A stretch of DNA of 25,851 nt from Roseicyclus sp965662675 (GTDB taxonomy: Bacteria > Pseudomonadota > Alphaproteobacteria > Rhodobacterales > Rhodobacteraceae). The notes below the pieces were generated by a model. The model was not told the DNA's origin. It searched no databases and saw only the letters and a program-made list of their open reading frames with translations. Where the stretch lies: NCBI RefSeq assembly GCF_965662675.1, contig NZ_CBFIIK010000027.1, forward strand, positions 1 through 25,851, given 5' to 3'. Shown here in pieces: positions 17,557 through 24,333 of this stretch (its first letter is position 1; the number at the start of each line of letters is the position of its first letter). A program made the translations under genes and the position numbers.

Positions 17557-19074
17557 ATGACGCAAGATGTTCTTGTTTGGTTCAAGCGCGATCTGCGGAT
17601 CGCCGATAACCCCGTGTTGGCCCAAGCCGCGGCGCGGGGCGGACGCGTCTTGCCGCTTTTCATCGCCGAACCCGCGGCATGGGCACAAGCCGATGCCAGC
17701 GCGCGGCAATGGGATTTCGTCGCCGAAAGCCTCGGCGCACTGCGTCACGATCTGGCCGCACTTGGCGCACCGCTGATTGTGCGTATCGGCCCGGCGCAAG
17801 AGGTGCTGGACCGCTTATGCCGCGAAACCGGCATCCGGCTGATCCTCAGCCATCAAGAAACCGGCAATGGCTGGAGCTTCGCCCGCGACCGCGCAGTGGC
17901 CGCTTGGGCGCGCAGCGCGGGGATCACATGGCAAGAAATCCCCCAGCCGGGCATCATCCGCGGGCTTACCAACCGCGATGGTTGGGCCGCGCGGCGGGAG
18001 GGGGCGATGCGCCTGCCCGCCCCCCCCGCGCCCAGCGCGCTTGATGGTTTCGCACTCGATCCCGGCGCGATCCCGAATGCCCGCAGCCTTGGCCTTGCGG
18101 CCGATCCCTGCCCCGGCCGCCAACATGGCGGGCGTGCCGCGGGCAAGGCACTGCTGGCCAGCTTTCTTGCAACCCGCGGTCACGATTATCGCCGCGCCAT
18201 GTCGTCACCGCTCCACGCCGACACCGCCTGCGCGCGGATATCACCGCATCTGGCATGGGGCACGCTGGGCAGCCGCGAGATCATCGGCCATCTGGCGCGC
18301 ACATCCCCCCACCCGATCGGCGCGGCAAACCTGCAAAGCTTTACCGCACGCCTCGCATGGCGCGACCATTTCATCCAAAAGCTCGAAGATCAGCCGGATC
18401 TCGAATTCACCTGCCTGCACAGCGCCTATGCCGCACTGCGCCCCACCACCCCCGACCCCGCGCGGCTCGAGGCTTGGGAAAAGGGCGAAACCGGCATCCC
18501 CTTCGTCGATGCCTGCATGCGCTCCCTCATCGCCACCGGCTGGATCAATTTCCGCATGCGCGCCATGCTCGTGTCTTTCGCCAGCTACCATCTCTGGCTC
18601 GATTGGCGGGCGACGGGCCAGATCCTCGCGCGCCGTTTCACCGATTACGAGCCCGGCATCCACTGGCCGCAGATGCAGATGCAATCAGGCACCACCGGCA
18701 TCAATACGCCGCGCATCTACAACCCGGTCAAACAAGGCCATGACCAAGACCCCTTGGGCCGATTCACCCGGACCTGGTGCCCCGAATTGCACGACTTGCC
18801 CGACACCCATCTGCACAGCCCTTGGACATGGCCCGGCGCGCCCGGCCTCTTGGGCAAGGCCTACCCCGCGCCGATCGTCGATATCGCCACCGCCGCACGC
18901 CAAGCGCGCGCTGCCATCTGGGAGATGCGCAAAGGCCAGGGCTTCCATGCCGAGGCCTCAAGCATCGTCACCCGCCATGCCAGCCGCAAATCCAAGGACT
19001 TCGTCAACGACCGCGCTCCCAAACCGCGCCACCGCACCAACACCTCGCCCGGTCAATTAAGCTTCGATCTATAA
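17557..19074 (+). CDS. Cryptochrome/photolyase-family FAD protein
   Basis: A 505-residue flavoprotein with the N-terminal Rossmann photolyase domain (VLVWFKRDLRIADNPVL) and C-terminal FAD-binding helical domain: ARLAWRDHFIQKLE, WEKGETGIPFVDACMRSLIATGWINFRMRAM, and GTTGINTPRIYNPVKQGHDQDPLGRFTRTWCPEL. In classical class I photolyases the last block usually reads more like GTDxxPYFRIFNP, so this belongs to a distinct subgroup. The immediate downstream DUF2256 gene is a known companion of this group. Whether it repairs cyclobutane dimers, repairs (6-4) products or acts as a light sensor cannot be told here. No four-cysteine [4Fe-4S] cluster pattern is seen in the C-terminal region, arguing against the CryB/PhrB iron-sulfur type. 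Confidence 0.93.
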   Translation: MTQDVLVWFKRDLRIADNPVLAQAAARGGRVLPLFIAEPAAWAQADASARQWDFVAESLGALRHDLAALGAPLIVRIGPAQEVLDRLCRETGIRLILSHQETGNGWSFARDRAVAAWARSAGITWQEIPQPGIIRGLTNRDGWAARREGAMRLPAPPAPSALDGFALDPGAIPNARSLGLAADPCPGRQHGGRAAGKALLASFLATRGHDYRRAMSSPLHADTACARISPHLAWGTLGSREIIGHLARTSPHPIGAANLQSFTARLAWRDHFIQKLEDQPDLEFTCLHSAYAALRPTTPDPARLEAWEKGETGIPFVDACMRSLIATGWINFRMRAMLVSFASYHLWLDWRATGQILARRFTDYEPGIHWPQMQMQSGTTGINTPRIYNPVKQGHDQDPLGRFTRTWCPELHDLPDTHLHSPWTWPGAPGLLGKAYPAPIVDIATAARQARAAIWEMRKGQGFHAEASSIVTRHASRKSKDFVNDRAPKPRHRTNTSPGQLSFDL

Positions 19075-19076
19075 GA

Positions 19077-19140
19077 CTTCTTCGTTTCATAAATATCCCG
19101 GGGGGGACGCGCCAAAGGCGCGGCGGGGGCAGCGCCCCCA
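19077..19140 (+). repeat. Dispersed extragenic repeat, copy 1
   Basis: A 64-bp element starting three bases after the photolyase stop. It consists of CTTCTTCGTTTC, two variable bases, AAATATCCCGGGGGGG, a hairpin CGCGCC-AAA-GGCGCG (19108-19122) and a final hairpin GGGGGC-AGC-GCCCCC (19125-19139). The second copy at 22570-22627 is in the opposite orientation and shares the first 12, middle 16 and last 17 bases exactly. It separates photolyase from DUF2256 and ends 36 bases before the DUF2256 start. Confidence 0.88.
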
Positions 19141-19176
19141 CTGGTCTGCGTCAAATGGCACGCTAGCTCGCCGCCC

Positions 19177-19353
19177 ATGGCCCGCATGCGCAAGAAATCC
19201 GATCTGCCCCAAAAGACCTGCCTGACCTGCGGACGCCCCTTTACCTGGCGTAAAAAGTGGGAAAAGGTCTGGGATGAGGTGCGGTATTGTTCGCATCGCT
19301 GCCGGGATACGCGCGCCACAGCGACGCCCAAGGCGACACCCCGGACCGGTTAA
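19177..19353 (+). CDS. DUF2256 small zinc-ribbon-like protein
   Basis: A 58-residue protein, MARMRKKSDLPQKTCLTCGR onward, with the pattern C-x2-C-x19-C-x3-C (CLTC and CSHRC) around a Trp- and Lys-rich core (TWRKKWEKVWDEVRYC). This matches the DUF2256 family, recurrently found beside cryptochrome/photolyase genes in many bacteria; its function is unknown. The cysteines suggest a bound metal, probably zinc. It lies about 100 bases after the photolyase stop with the extragenic repeat between, and has only a weak ribosome binding site. The 23-bp gap to the next gene carries AAGGGGGG. Confidence 0.9.
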   Translation: MARMRKKSDLPQKTCLTCGRPFTWRKKWEKVWDEVRYCSHRCRDTRATATPKATPRTG

Positions 19354-19376
19354 GGGGGGCTGCGCGTTTCGGCAGC

Positions 19377-20291
19377 ATGAAGAAGATGGACGCAGATCGG
19401 CTCTACGCCTACACAACCGCCGATTTCGGCCCGGAACTGCCCAGCGACCTGTTTGCCGCCGCCCAGACCGAGGCGGAGGTGCCGGTCTATCTCTCGCGCA
19501 ATGCCCAACCCGTCACGATCACCCTGAACCAAGACCGCTTGGCCGAACCCGTACGGCTTTGCGGTATGCATTTCGCCGCCGGCGACAACGTCCGCCCATT
19601 ATGGACATTGATCGATCAGGCCAAGGCACTTCGGTTGATCGCCTTACGCATCACCGCCCATGACCGCGAAAGCCGCCACATGATCGGCGCCTGCACGGTG
19701 CTGGCCAGCGTCTTGCCGCTCAAACCGGGGCAATCCTATCTGCTGGCCCGCCCCGTGACCGGGTCGGATATGGCAAACCCACTCATGGTGGGTTTCGCCC
19801 AAGGCAGCCGGATCTTGACCGATCAAGGCAAGCGCTTGGTGCAGGATCTCAAGCTCGGTGATCGCCTCTGGTGCAGCGATGACCAGTTTCGTCCCTTGAT
19901 CTGGCGCGGGAGCCAGGTCTTGCCTGCGCGCGGGGTGGCGGCACCTGTCCGTCTGCGACGCGGGTGTCTGGGGTTGAGCGAGGATCTGGTGATCGCACCG
20001 CTGCAAGGTGTGCGCGTCGAAACCGATAACGGCCATGCCCTCGCGCCGGCCTGCGCCTTCGTGGATCAAGGCCAAGCGATGCGGGAATTCGGCAAGCAGG
20101 TAACTTGGCATCATCTTTTGCTCGAAACGCATGCGCTGATCCTGGCCAATGGGCTGGCTTGCGACACGCTTTGGAGCGGTGACATGCTTGCCGCGACAAG
20201 GCCCGATGATTGGCCCGACGATCTGGCTACGCCGAGCGCACCGCTCTTGCCACGGTTATCGCGGCATGACGCGCGGCAATGGTGCAGGTGA
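19377..20291 (+). CDS. Hint-like domain protein without catalytic residues
   Basis: A 304-residue protein (from the ATG at 19377; another in-frame ATG at 19386 is possible). The N-terminal 130 residues are an unassigned domain containing VPVYLSRNAQPVTITLNQ and LKPGQSYLLARPVTG. Residues about 137-262 align to a Hint domain: VGFAQGSRILTDQG, VQDLKLGDRLW, LIWRGSQ and a final HHLLLETHALILANGL block. At the place of the nucleophile Cys there is Gly (VGF instead of VCF), and the TADH motif of the other Hint protein here is replaced by APLQ, so self-cleavage looks impossible by the usual chemistry. Similar Cys-less Hint-like proteins exist in the family, so this may be a stable structural form rather than decay. 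Confidence 0.82.
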   Translation: MKKMDADRLYAYTTADFGPELPSDLFAAAQTEAEVPVYLSRNAQPVTITLNQDRLAEPVRLCGMHFAAGDNVRPLWTLIDQAKALRLIALRITAHDRESRHMIGACTVLASVLPLKPGQSYLLARPVTGSDMANPLMVGFAQGSRILTDQGKRLVQDLKLGDRLWCSDDQFRPLIWRGSQVLPARGVAAPVRLRRGCLGLSEDLVIAPLQGVRVETDNGHALAPACAFVDQGQAMREFGKQVTWHHLLLETHALILANGLACDTLWSGDMLAATRPDDWPDDLATPSAPLLPRLSRHDARQWCR

Positions 20292-20326
20292 CCCCCGCTG
20301 CGGTCAGAAATTCTTACCAAAGCCTG

Positions 20327-20355
20327 TTGCCGATCGGAAACTTTTTCCTTAATCC
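20327..20355 (+). promoter_or_regulatory. Candidate glcB promoter
   Basis: TTGCCG (20327-20332), a 17-nt spacer and TAATCC (20350-20355) look like a sigma70-type promoter placing transcription start near 20362, just before the inverted repeat at 20367-20392. Inference from pattern only. Confidence 0.4.
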
Positions 20356-20366
20356 GGCCTTCAAGC

Positions 20367-20392
20367 GCCCGGTATGCGTTGGGATACCGGGC
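20367..20392 (+). promoter_or_regulatory. Perfect 9-bp inverted repeat in the glcB leader
   Basis: Arms GCCCGGTAT (20367-20375) and ATACCGGGC (20384-20392) with an 8-nt spacer, ending 27 bases before the glcB ATG. It could be a repressor operator just downstream of the predicted start site, or an RNA hairpin near the ribosome binding site. It contains CCGGTATGC-N6-ATAC (20369-20387), the same spaced pattern as in the acnA promoter region. No T tract follows, so a terminator is unlikely. Confidence 0.6.
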
Positions 20393-20419
20393 TGGGAATC
20401 GGAGCGAGGGGAAATTGCG

Positions 20420-22564
20420 ATGACGAGCAAGGTGAAACGCGCGAAACTTCAGGTCGCAACCGCATTGGCAGCCTTCATAGAAACCCGCGCCTTGCCCGGA
20501 ACGGGTATCGCGACGGATCAGTTCTGGGCCGGGTTCTCGACACTACTCCATGACCTCGCCCCCCGCAACGCGGCCCTTTTGGAAAAGCGCAAGGCGCTTC
20601 AGGAAAAGATCGATTCTTGGCACATCGCACGGCGTGGCCAGCCCCATGATGGCGAGGCCTATGAGAATTTCTTGCGCGAGATCGGCTACCTCTTGCCCGA
20701 GGGCGAGACCTTTTCCATCGACACCAGCAATGTCGACCCCGAGATCGCGACCGTGGCGGGGCCCCAACTCGTGGTGCCGATCACCAATGCCCGCTTCGCG
20801 CTCAACGCCGCCAATGCGCGTTGGGGTAGCCTCTATGACGCATTTTACGGCACCGATGCGATGGGCAGCCAGCCGAAGGCCGGCCCCTATGACCGGGGTC
20901 GCGGTGCGCGCGTCGTGGCGCGCGCACGTGTCTTTCTTGATCAGGCCTTCCCGATCGAAGGCCATAGCCATGCTGATGCCCGGCGCTACTATGTCGATCG
21001 CGGCCAGCTGTTGATCGACGACAAACCGCTGGAAAACCCTGCGAAATTTGCAGGCTTCGCGGGTCACCCCAAGTCGCCCGAGCGGGTGCTTTTGGTCAAT
21101 AACGGGTTGCATGTCGAACTGGTCTTCGACCGGACCCATCCGATCGGCTCACGCGATCAGGCCGGTCTGGCCGATGTGCGGATGGAGGCGGCGGTATCCG
21201 CGATCATGGATTGCGAGGATTCCGTGGCTTGCGTCGACGCCGAGGACAAGATCTTGGCCTATGACAATTGGCTGGGGCTGATGCAGGGCAATCTAACCGA
21301 AACCTTCGACAAGGGCGGCCAAAGCATGACCCGCGCTTTGGCCCCGGATCTGCGCTATACCGCACCCGATGGCACACCACTTGAGATCAAGGGGCGCGCC
21401 TTGATGCTGGTGCGCAATGTCGGCCATCTGATGACCAACCCCGCCATCCATCTGGAGGATGGCTCGGAGGTCTATGAGGGGCTGATGGATGCGATGATCA
21501 CCGTGCTGATCGCCATGCATGACCTGAAAAAGGACGGCGGGCTGCGCAACAGCCATGCAGGCTCGGTCTATGTCGTCAAACCCAAGATGCACGGACCCGA
21601 AGAAGTCGCCTTTGCCGACGAGACCTTCTCACGCGTCGAAGCGTTGCTGGGCCTGCCACGCTACACGGTCAAGCTGGGCGTGATGGATGAAGAGCGCCGC
21701 ACAAGCGTCAATCTCAAGGAATGCATCCGCGCGGCCAAGCACCGGGTTGCCTTCATCAACACCGGTTTCCTCGACCGCACAGGCGACGAGATCCACACCT
21801 CGATGGAGGCGGGCCCCTTCTCGCGCAAGGATTTCATCAAGCGCAAGAGCTGGATCGCGGCCTACGAGAACCAGAATGTCGATATCGGACTGGAATGCGG
21901 GCTGCGCGGGCGGGCGCAGATCGGCAAGGGCATGTGGGCCAAGCCCGACGCGATGGCCGAGATGCTCGAGGTCAAGATCGAGCATCCGCGCGCAGGCGCC
22001 AATTGCGCATGGGTTCCCTCGCCCACCGCGGCCACGCTCCACGCGCTGCATTACCACCAAGTCAACGTGGCCGCGGTGCAGGAAAAGCTTCTGGCGGGCG
22101 GGCGGCGCGCCTATGTGACGGCCTTGCTCGATATTCCCATGGCCAGTTACCAGCGGTGGACCGAGGCGCAGATCACCCGCGAGGTGGAAAACAACGCCCA
22201 AGGCATCTTGGGCTATGTCGTGCGCTGGATCGATGCAGGCGTGGGCTGTTCCAAGGTGCCCGACATCAATGATGTGGCGCTGATGGAGGATCGCGCGACC
22301 TGTCGCATCTCGGCTCAGCATGTCGCGAACTGGCTGCATCATGGCGTCGTCAGCGAGGTGCAGGTGATGGAGATCATGCGCCGCATGGCTGCTGTCGTCG
22401 ACAGGCAAAACGCAGGCGATCCGACCTATGTGCCGATGGCGCCCGGTTTCAATGGCATCGCCTTTGCCGCCGCTTGCGATCTGGTTTTCAAAGGCCGCGT
22501 GCAGCCCTCGGGCTATACCGAGCCGGTGCTCCATGCCCGGCGGCTGGAGTTGAAGGCAGCCTAA
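20420..22564 (+). CDS. glcB: Malate synthase G
   Basis: Condenses glyoxylate and acetyl-CoA to malate in the glyoxylate shunt and in glycolate use. The 714-residue protein is the usual length for the large monomeric G form. Visible catalytic regions are AIMDCEDSVACVDAEDK (metal and substrate acidic residues), LMLVRNVGHLMTNPAI, LGVMDEERRTSVNLKECI, and EVKIEHPRAGANCAWVPSPTAATLHALHY. I chose the ATG at 20420, preceded by GAGGGGA; a frame open from 20279 would run through the leader repeat and the end of the Hint gene. No isocitrate lyase gene is nearby. A GlcG-like gene follows 104 bp downstream with the extragenic repeat between. Confidence 0.97.
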   Translation: MTSKVKRAKLQVATALAAFIETRALPGTGIATDQFWAGFSTLLHDLAPRNAALLEKRKALQEKIDSWHIARRGQPHDGEAYENFLREIGYLLPEGETFSIDTSNVDPEIATVAGPQLVVPITNARFALNAANARWGSLYDAFYGTDAMGSQPKAGPYDRGRGARVVARARVFLDQAFPIEGHSHADARRYYVDRGQLLIDDKPLENPAKFAGFAGHPKSPERVLLVNNGLHVELVFDRTHPIGSRDQAGLADVRMEAAVSAIMDCEDSVACVDAEDKILAYDNWLGLMQGNLTETFDKGGQSMTRALAPDLRYTAPDGTPLEIKGRALMLVRNVGHLMTNPAIHLEDGSEVYEGLMDAMITVLIAMHDLKKDGGLRNSHAGSVYVVKPKMHGPEEVAFADETFSRVEALLGLPRYTVKLGVMDEERRTSVNLKECIRAAKHRVAFINTGFLDRTGDEIHTSMEAGPFSRKDFIKRKSWIAAYENQNVDIGLECGLRGRAQIGKGMWAKPDAMAEMLEVKIEHPRAGANCAWVPSPTAATLHALHYHQVNVAAVQEKLLAGGRRAYVTALLDIPMASYQRWTEAQITREVENNAQGILGYVVRWIDAGVGCSKVPDINDVALMEDRATCRISAQHVANWLHHGVVSEVQVMEIMRRMAAVVDRQNAGDPTYVPMAPGFNGIAFAAACDLVFKGRVQPSGYTEPVLHARRLELKAA

Positions 22565-22569
22565 GACAA

Positions 22570-22627
22570 TGGGGGCGCTGCCCCCGCCCGTTCCGGGCCC
22601 CCCCGGGATATTTTCGAAACGAAGAAG
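22570..22627 (-). repeat. Dispersed extragenic repeat, copy 2 (inverted)
   Basis: A 58-bp element starting five bases after the glcB stop, the inverted counterpart of 19077-19140. On the plus strand it reads hairpin GGGGGC-GCT-GCCCCC (22571-22585), hairpin CCCG-TTC-CGGG (22587-22597), seven C, GGG, then ATATTTTCGAAACGAAGAAG. In this orientation the stem followed by ATATTTT could act as the glcB terminator. Its middle hairpin differs in sequence and length from that of copy 1 but is still self-complementary. Confidence 0.88.
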
Positions 22628-22668
22628 GGGCGCGGGTGCTGCGTTAACCTTAATGGGAGGTTGAGAAG

Positions 22669-23088
22669 ATGATATCACTCGATCAAGCGCGCCAGATCAT
22701 CGCCGTGGCGCGCGCGAAGGGCCGCGAGATGGGGCTCAAGCCCCTATCGGTTTGCGTGCTGGATGCGGGCGGGCATGTCTTGGCCTTCGAGCGCGAGGAT
22801 GGCGCAAGCCCGGGGCGCTACGAAATCGCCCATGGCAAGGCCTATGGTGCAGTCATGCTGGGCATGCCCGGCAGCGCACAGATGGCGCGTGCGGAGGCGC
22901 AGGCCTATTTCATCGGCGCGGTCAACGGTGCTTTCGGCGGCAAGCTTGTGCCGGTGCCGGGCGGTGTATTGGTGCTGCAAGGCGGTGCCGTGATCGGCGC
23001 TGTGGGCGTCACGGGCGACACCTCGGACAATGACGCGACGGTCGCGGTGGCGGGGATCGAAGCGGCGGGTTTTGCCGCGCAGGCCTGA
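22669..23088 (+). CDS. GlcG/HbpS-like protein
   Basis: A 139-residue protein of the GlcG/HbpS (DUF336) family, with the typical start SLDQARQIIAVARAKGREMG, LSVCVLDAGGHVLAFERED, AHGKAYGAVMLGM and closing GAVGVTGDTSDNDATVAVAGIEAAGF. Family members bind small ligands (heme in Streptomyces HbpS) and occur in glycolate, diol or propanediol operons; the E. coli gene glcG lies in the glycolate operon with glcB, as here. The biochemical role is unclear. No signal peptide is present. GGGAGG lies eight bases before the ATG. Confidence 0.9.
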   Translation: MISLDQARQIIAVARAKGREMGLKPLSVCVLDAGGHVLAFEREDGASPGRYEIAHGKAYGAVMLGMPGSAQMARAEAQAYFIGAVNGAFGGKLVPVPGGVLVLQGGAVIGAVGVTGDTSDNDATVAVAGIEAAGFAAQA

Positions 23089-23108
23089 GAGCGCATCGGT
23101 GAAACATG

Positions 23109-23140
23109 CCTCATTTCCGGGCAATCGCATGGAAATGGGG
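23109..23140. promoter_or_regulatory. Inverted repeat upstream of C26 hydrolase gene
   Basis: Arms CCTCATTTCC (23109-23118) and GGAAATGGGG (23131-23140) pair at 9 of 10 positions, with seven perfect inner pairs, across a 12-nt spacer. It starts 20 bases after the GlcG-like stop and ends 74 bases before the next start. It may be an operator or an intergenic hairpin; there is no T tract. Confidence 0.4.
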
Positions 23141-23214
23141 CTATGTGCCGCCATCAAATCGTTGCGTTCGCCACGAATGGCGCTAGTTCTGGTGCCAATG
23201 AGAGGGGAGCGCAT

Positions 23215-23994
23215 ATGTCCCGGCCCGTGATCGGCATCATTGGCAACCACCATCTGATCAATGATCAGTACGCGACCCATGCGGGCGGCGCGATGAATTC
23301 GCAGGCCGTGGCCGAGGTGTCGGGTGGGCTTCCCTTGGTCATCCCCGCCGATCCGCGCTTCGTGTGCATCGATGCGTTGATGGAGGTCTGTGACGGATTC
23401 CTCTTCACTGGCGGGCGGCCCAATGTGCATCCCGAGGAATATGGCGAGGCGGAGACGGCGGCGCATGGTGCCTTTGATCGGGCGCGCGATGCGGTGGCCT
23501 TGCCGCTGATCCGGGCCTGCGTGGCGCGTGGGCAACCGATCCTGGGCGTGTGTCGCGGCTTTCAGGAGGTGAATGTTGCGATGGGCGGTTCGCTCTACCC
23601 CGAGATCCGCGATCTGCCGGGGCGGATGAATCACCGCATGCCCCCCGATGGCACCATCGAAGAGAAATTCGCGTTGCGCCACCCGGTGCGCTTCACCGAA
23701 GGCGGGCCGTTTCACCGGCTTTTCGGGGCGGTCGAGGTGATGACCAACACGCTGCACGGGCAAGGCATAAAGGCACCCGGCGCGCGGATCGTGATCGACG
23801 GCCATGCCCCCGATAGCACACCCGAGGCGATCTATGTCGCCGATGCGCCGGGTTTCACCCTGTCGGTGCAATGGCACCCCGAATATCGCGCGGCGCAAGA
23901 CCCGGTGTCGCGTCCGCTTTTTGCCGCTTTCGGTGCGGCGGCACGCGCTTGGGCCGAAGGCCGCCACCCCATGCCGGTGGCGGAGGTCGCCTGA
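23215..23994 (+). CDS. Class C26 gamma-glutamyl hydrolase, PuuD-like
   Basis: A 259-residue class I glutamine-amidotransferase-like hydrolase resembling PuuD, which splits gamma-glutamyl-GABA in putrescine breakdown. The triad is intact: nucleophile Cys113 in GVCRGFQE, His221 and Glu223 in VQWHPE. The oxyanion loop FTGGRPNVHP lies at 64-73. The ATG at 23215 has GGGGAG seven bases upstream and gives the conserved SRPVIGIIG start; a start 24 codons earlier would add a non-conserved tail. No other putrescine-pathway genes are nearby, so the true substrate may be another gamma-glutamyl amide. Confidence 0.9.
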   Translation: MSRPVIGIIGNHHLINDQYATHAGGAMNSQAVAEVSGGLPLVIPADPRFVCIDALMEVCDGFLFTGGRPNVHPEEYGEAETAAHGAFDRARDAVALPLIRACVARGQPILGVCRGFQEVNVAMGGSLYPEIRDLPGRMNHRMPPDGTIEEKFALRHPVRFTEGGPFHRLFGAVEVMTNTLHGQGIKAPGARIVIDGHAPDSTPEAIYVADAPGFTLSVQWHPEYRAAQDPVSRPLFAAFGAAARAWAEGRHPMPVAEVA

Positions 23995-24007
23995 GCCGGC
24001 GGCAGGC

Positions 24008-24190
24008 CTAGCCTTGATAGGCACCGCGCAATTCGCGGATATGGGCGCGGATCTTGTCCCAAACCTCGGCATCAACCGCCTTGCCTGCGGCCCGCGCTGT
24101 GGCGGCTTTCCGGGCGGCTTCGGCTTCGGCCTTGTCACCATGGGCGTCATAAAGGCTACGGGCGTATTGCACGCGGTCTTTTTGGTCCAT
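24008..24190 (-). CDS. Small charged helical protein, unknown
   Basis: A 60-residue protein, MDQKDRVQYARSLYDAHGDK then an Ala/Glu/Arg/Lys-rich helix and IRAHIRELRGAYQG at the end. It looks all-helical and soluble. I recall similar short hypothetical proteins in Rhodobacteraceae but no function. GGGAG lies eight bases before the ATG at 24190. It converges on the C26 hydrolase gene with 13 bases between stop codons and lies 143 bp downstream of the ligase on the same strand. Confidence 0.75.
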   Translation of the reverse strand: MDQKDRVQYARSLYDAHGDKAEAEAARKAATARAAGKAVDAEVWDKIRAHIRELRGAYQG

Positions 24191-24319
24191 CTCGGCGTCT
24201 CCCTTGTTGTGGGCGGCCTTGGCACGGGCTGCGCCCTGTCGAGAGGATAGCAGAGTTTCGACCGGCCGATGTGCATGTTTGGTCTTTTGCCCGTCATGTC
24301 GGCATGTCATCGCCGATCG

Positions 24320-24333
24320 CGCGCCGTGGCGCG
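24320..24333 (-). other. GC hairpin directly after ligase stop
   Basis: CGCGCC and GGCGCG arms with a 2-nt centre abut the ligase stop codon (24334-24336). With no T tract it is at best a weak or Rho-assisted terminator or an mRNA end structure. The remainder of 24191-24333 shows no gene. Confidence 0.3.

Noticed and set aside
17454..17663. N-terminal extension of pepN by 70 codons
   Set aside because: It overlaps the photolyase start in antisense; the tandem ATG at 17453-17456 with AAGGAG upstream fits the family start.
17867..19060. 397-codon plus-strand ORF
   Set aside because: Out-of-frame shadow of the photolyase gene, Ser/Pro/Arg/Ala-rich, with no domain.
21629..24297. Long minus-strand ORFs opposite glcB, the GlcG-like gene and the C26 hydrolase
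   Set aside because: Each lies opposite a gene with full catalytic or family motifs; the translated products show only shadow composition.
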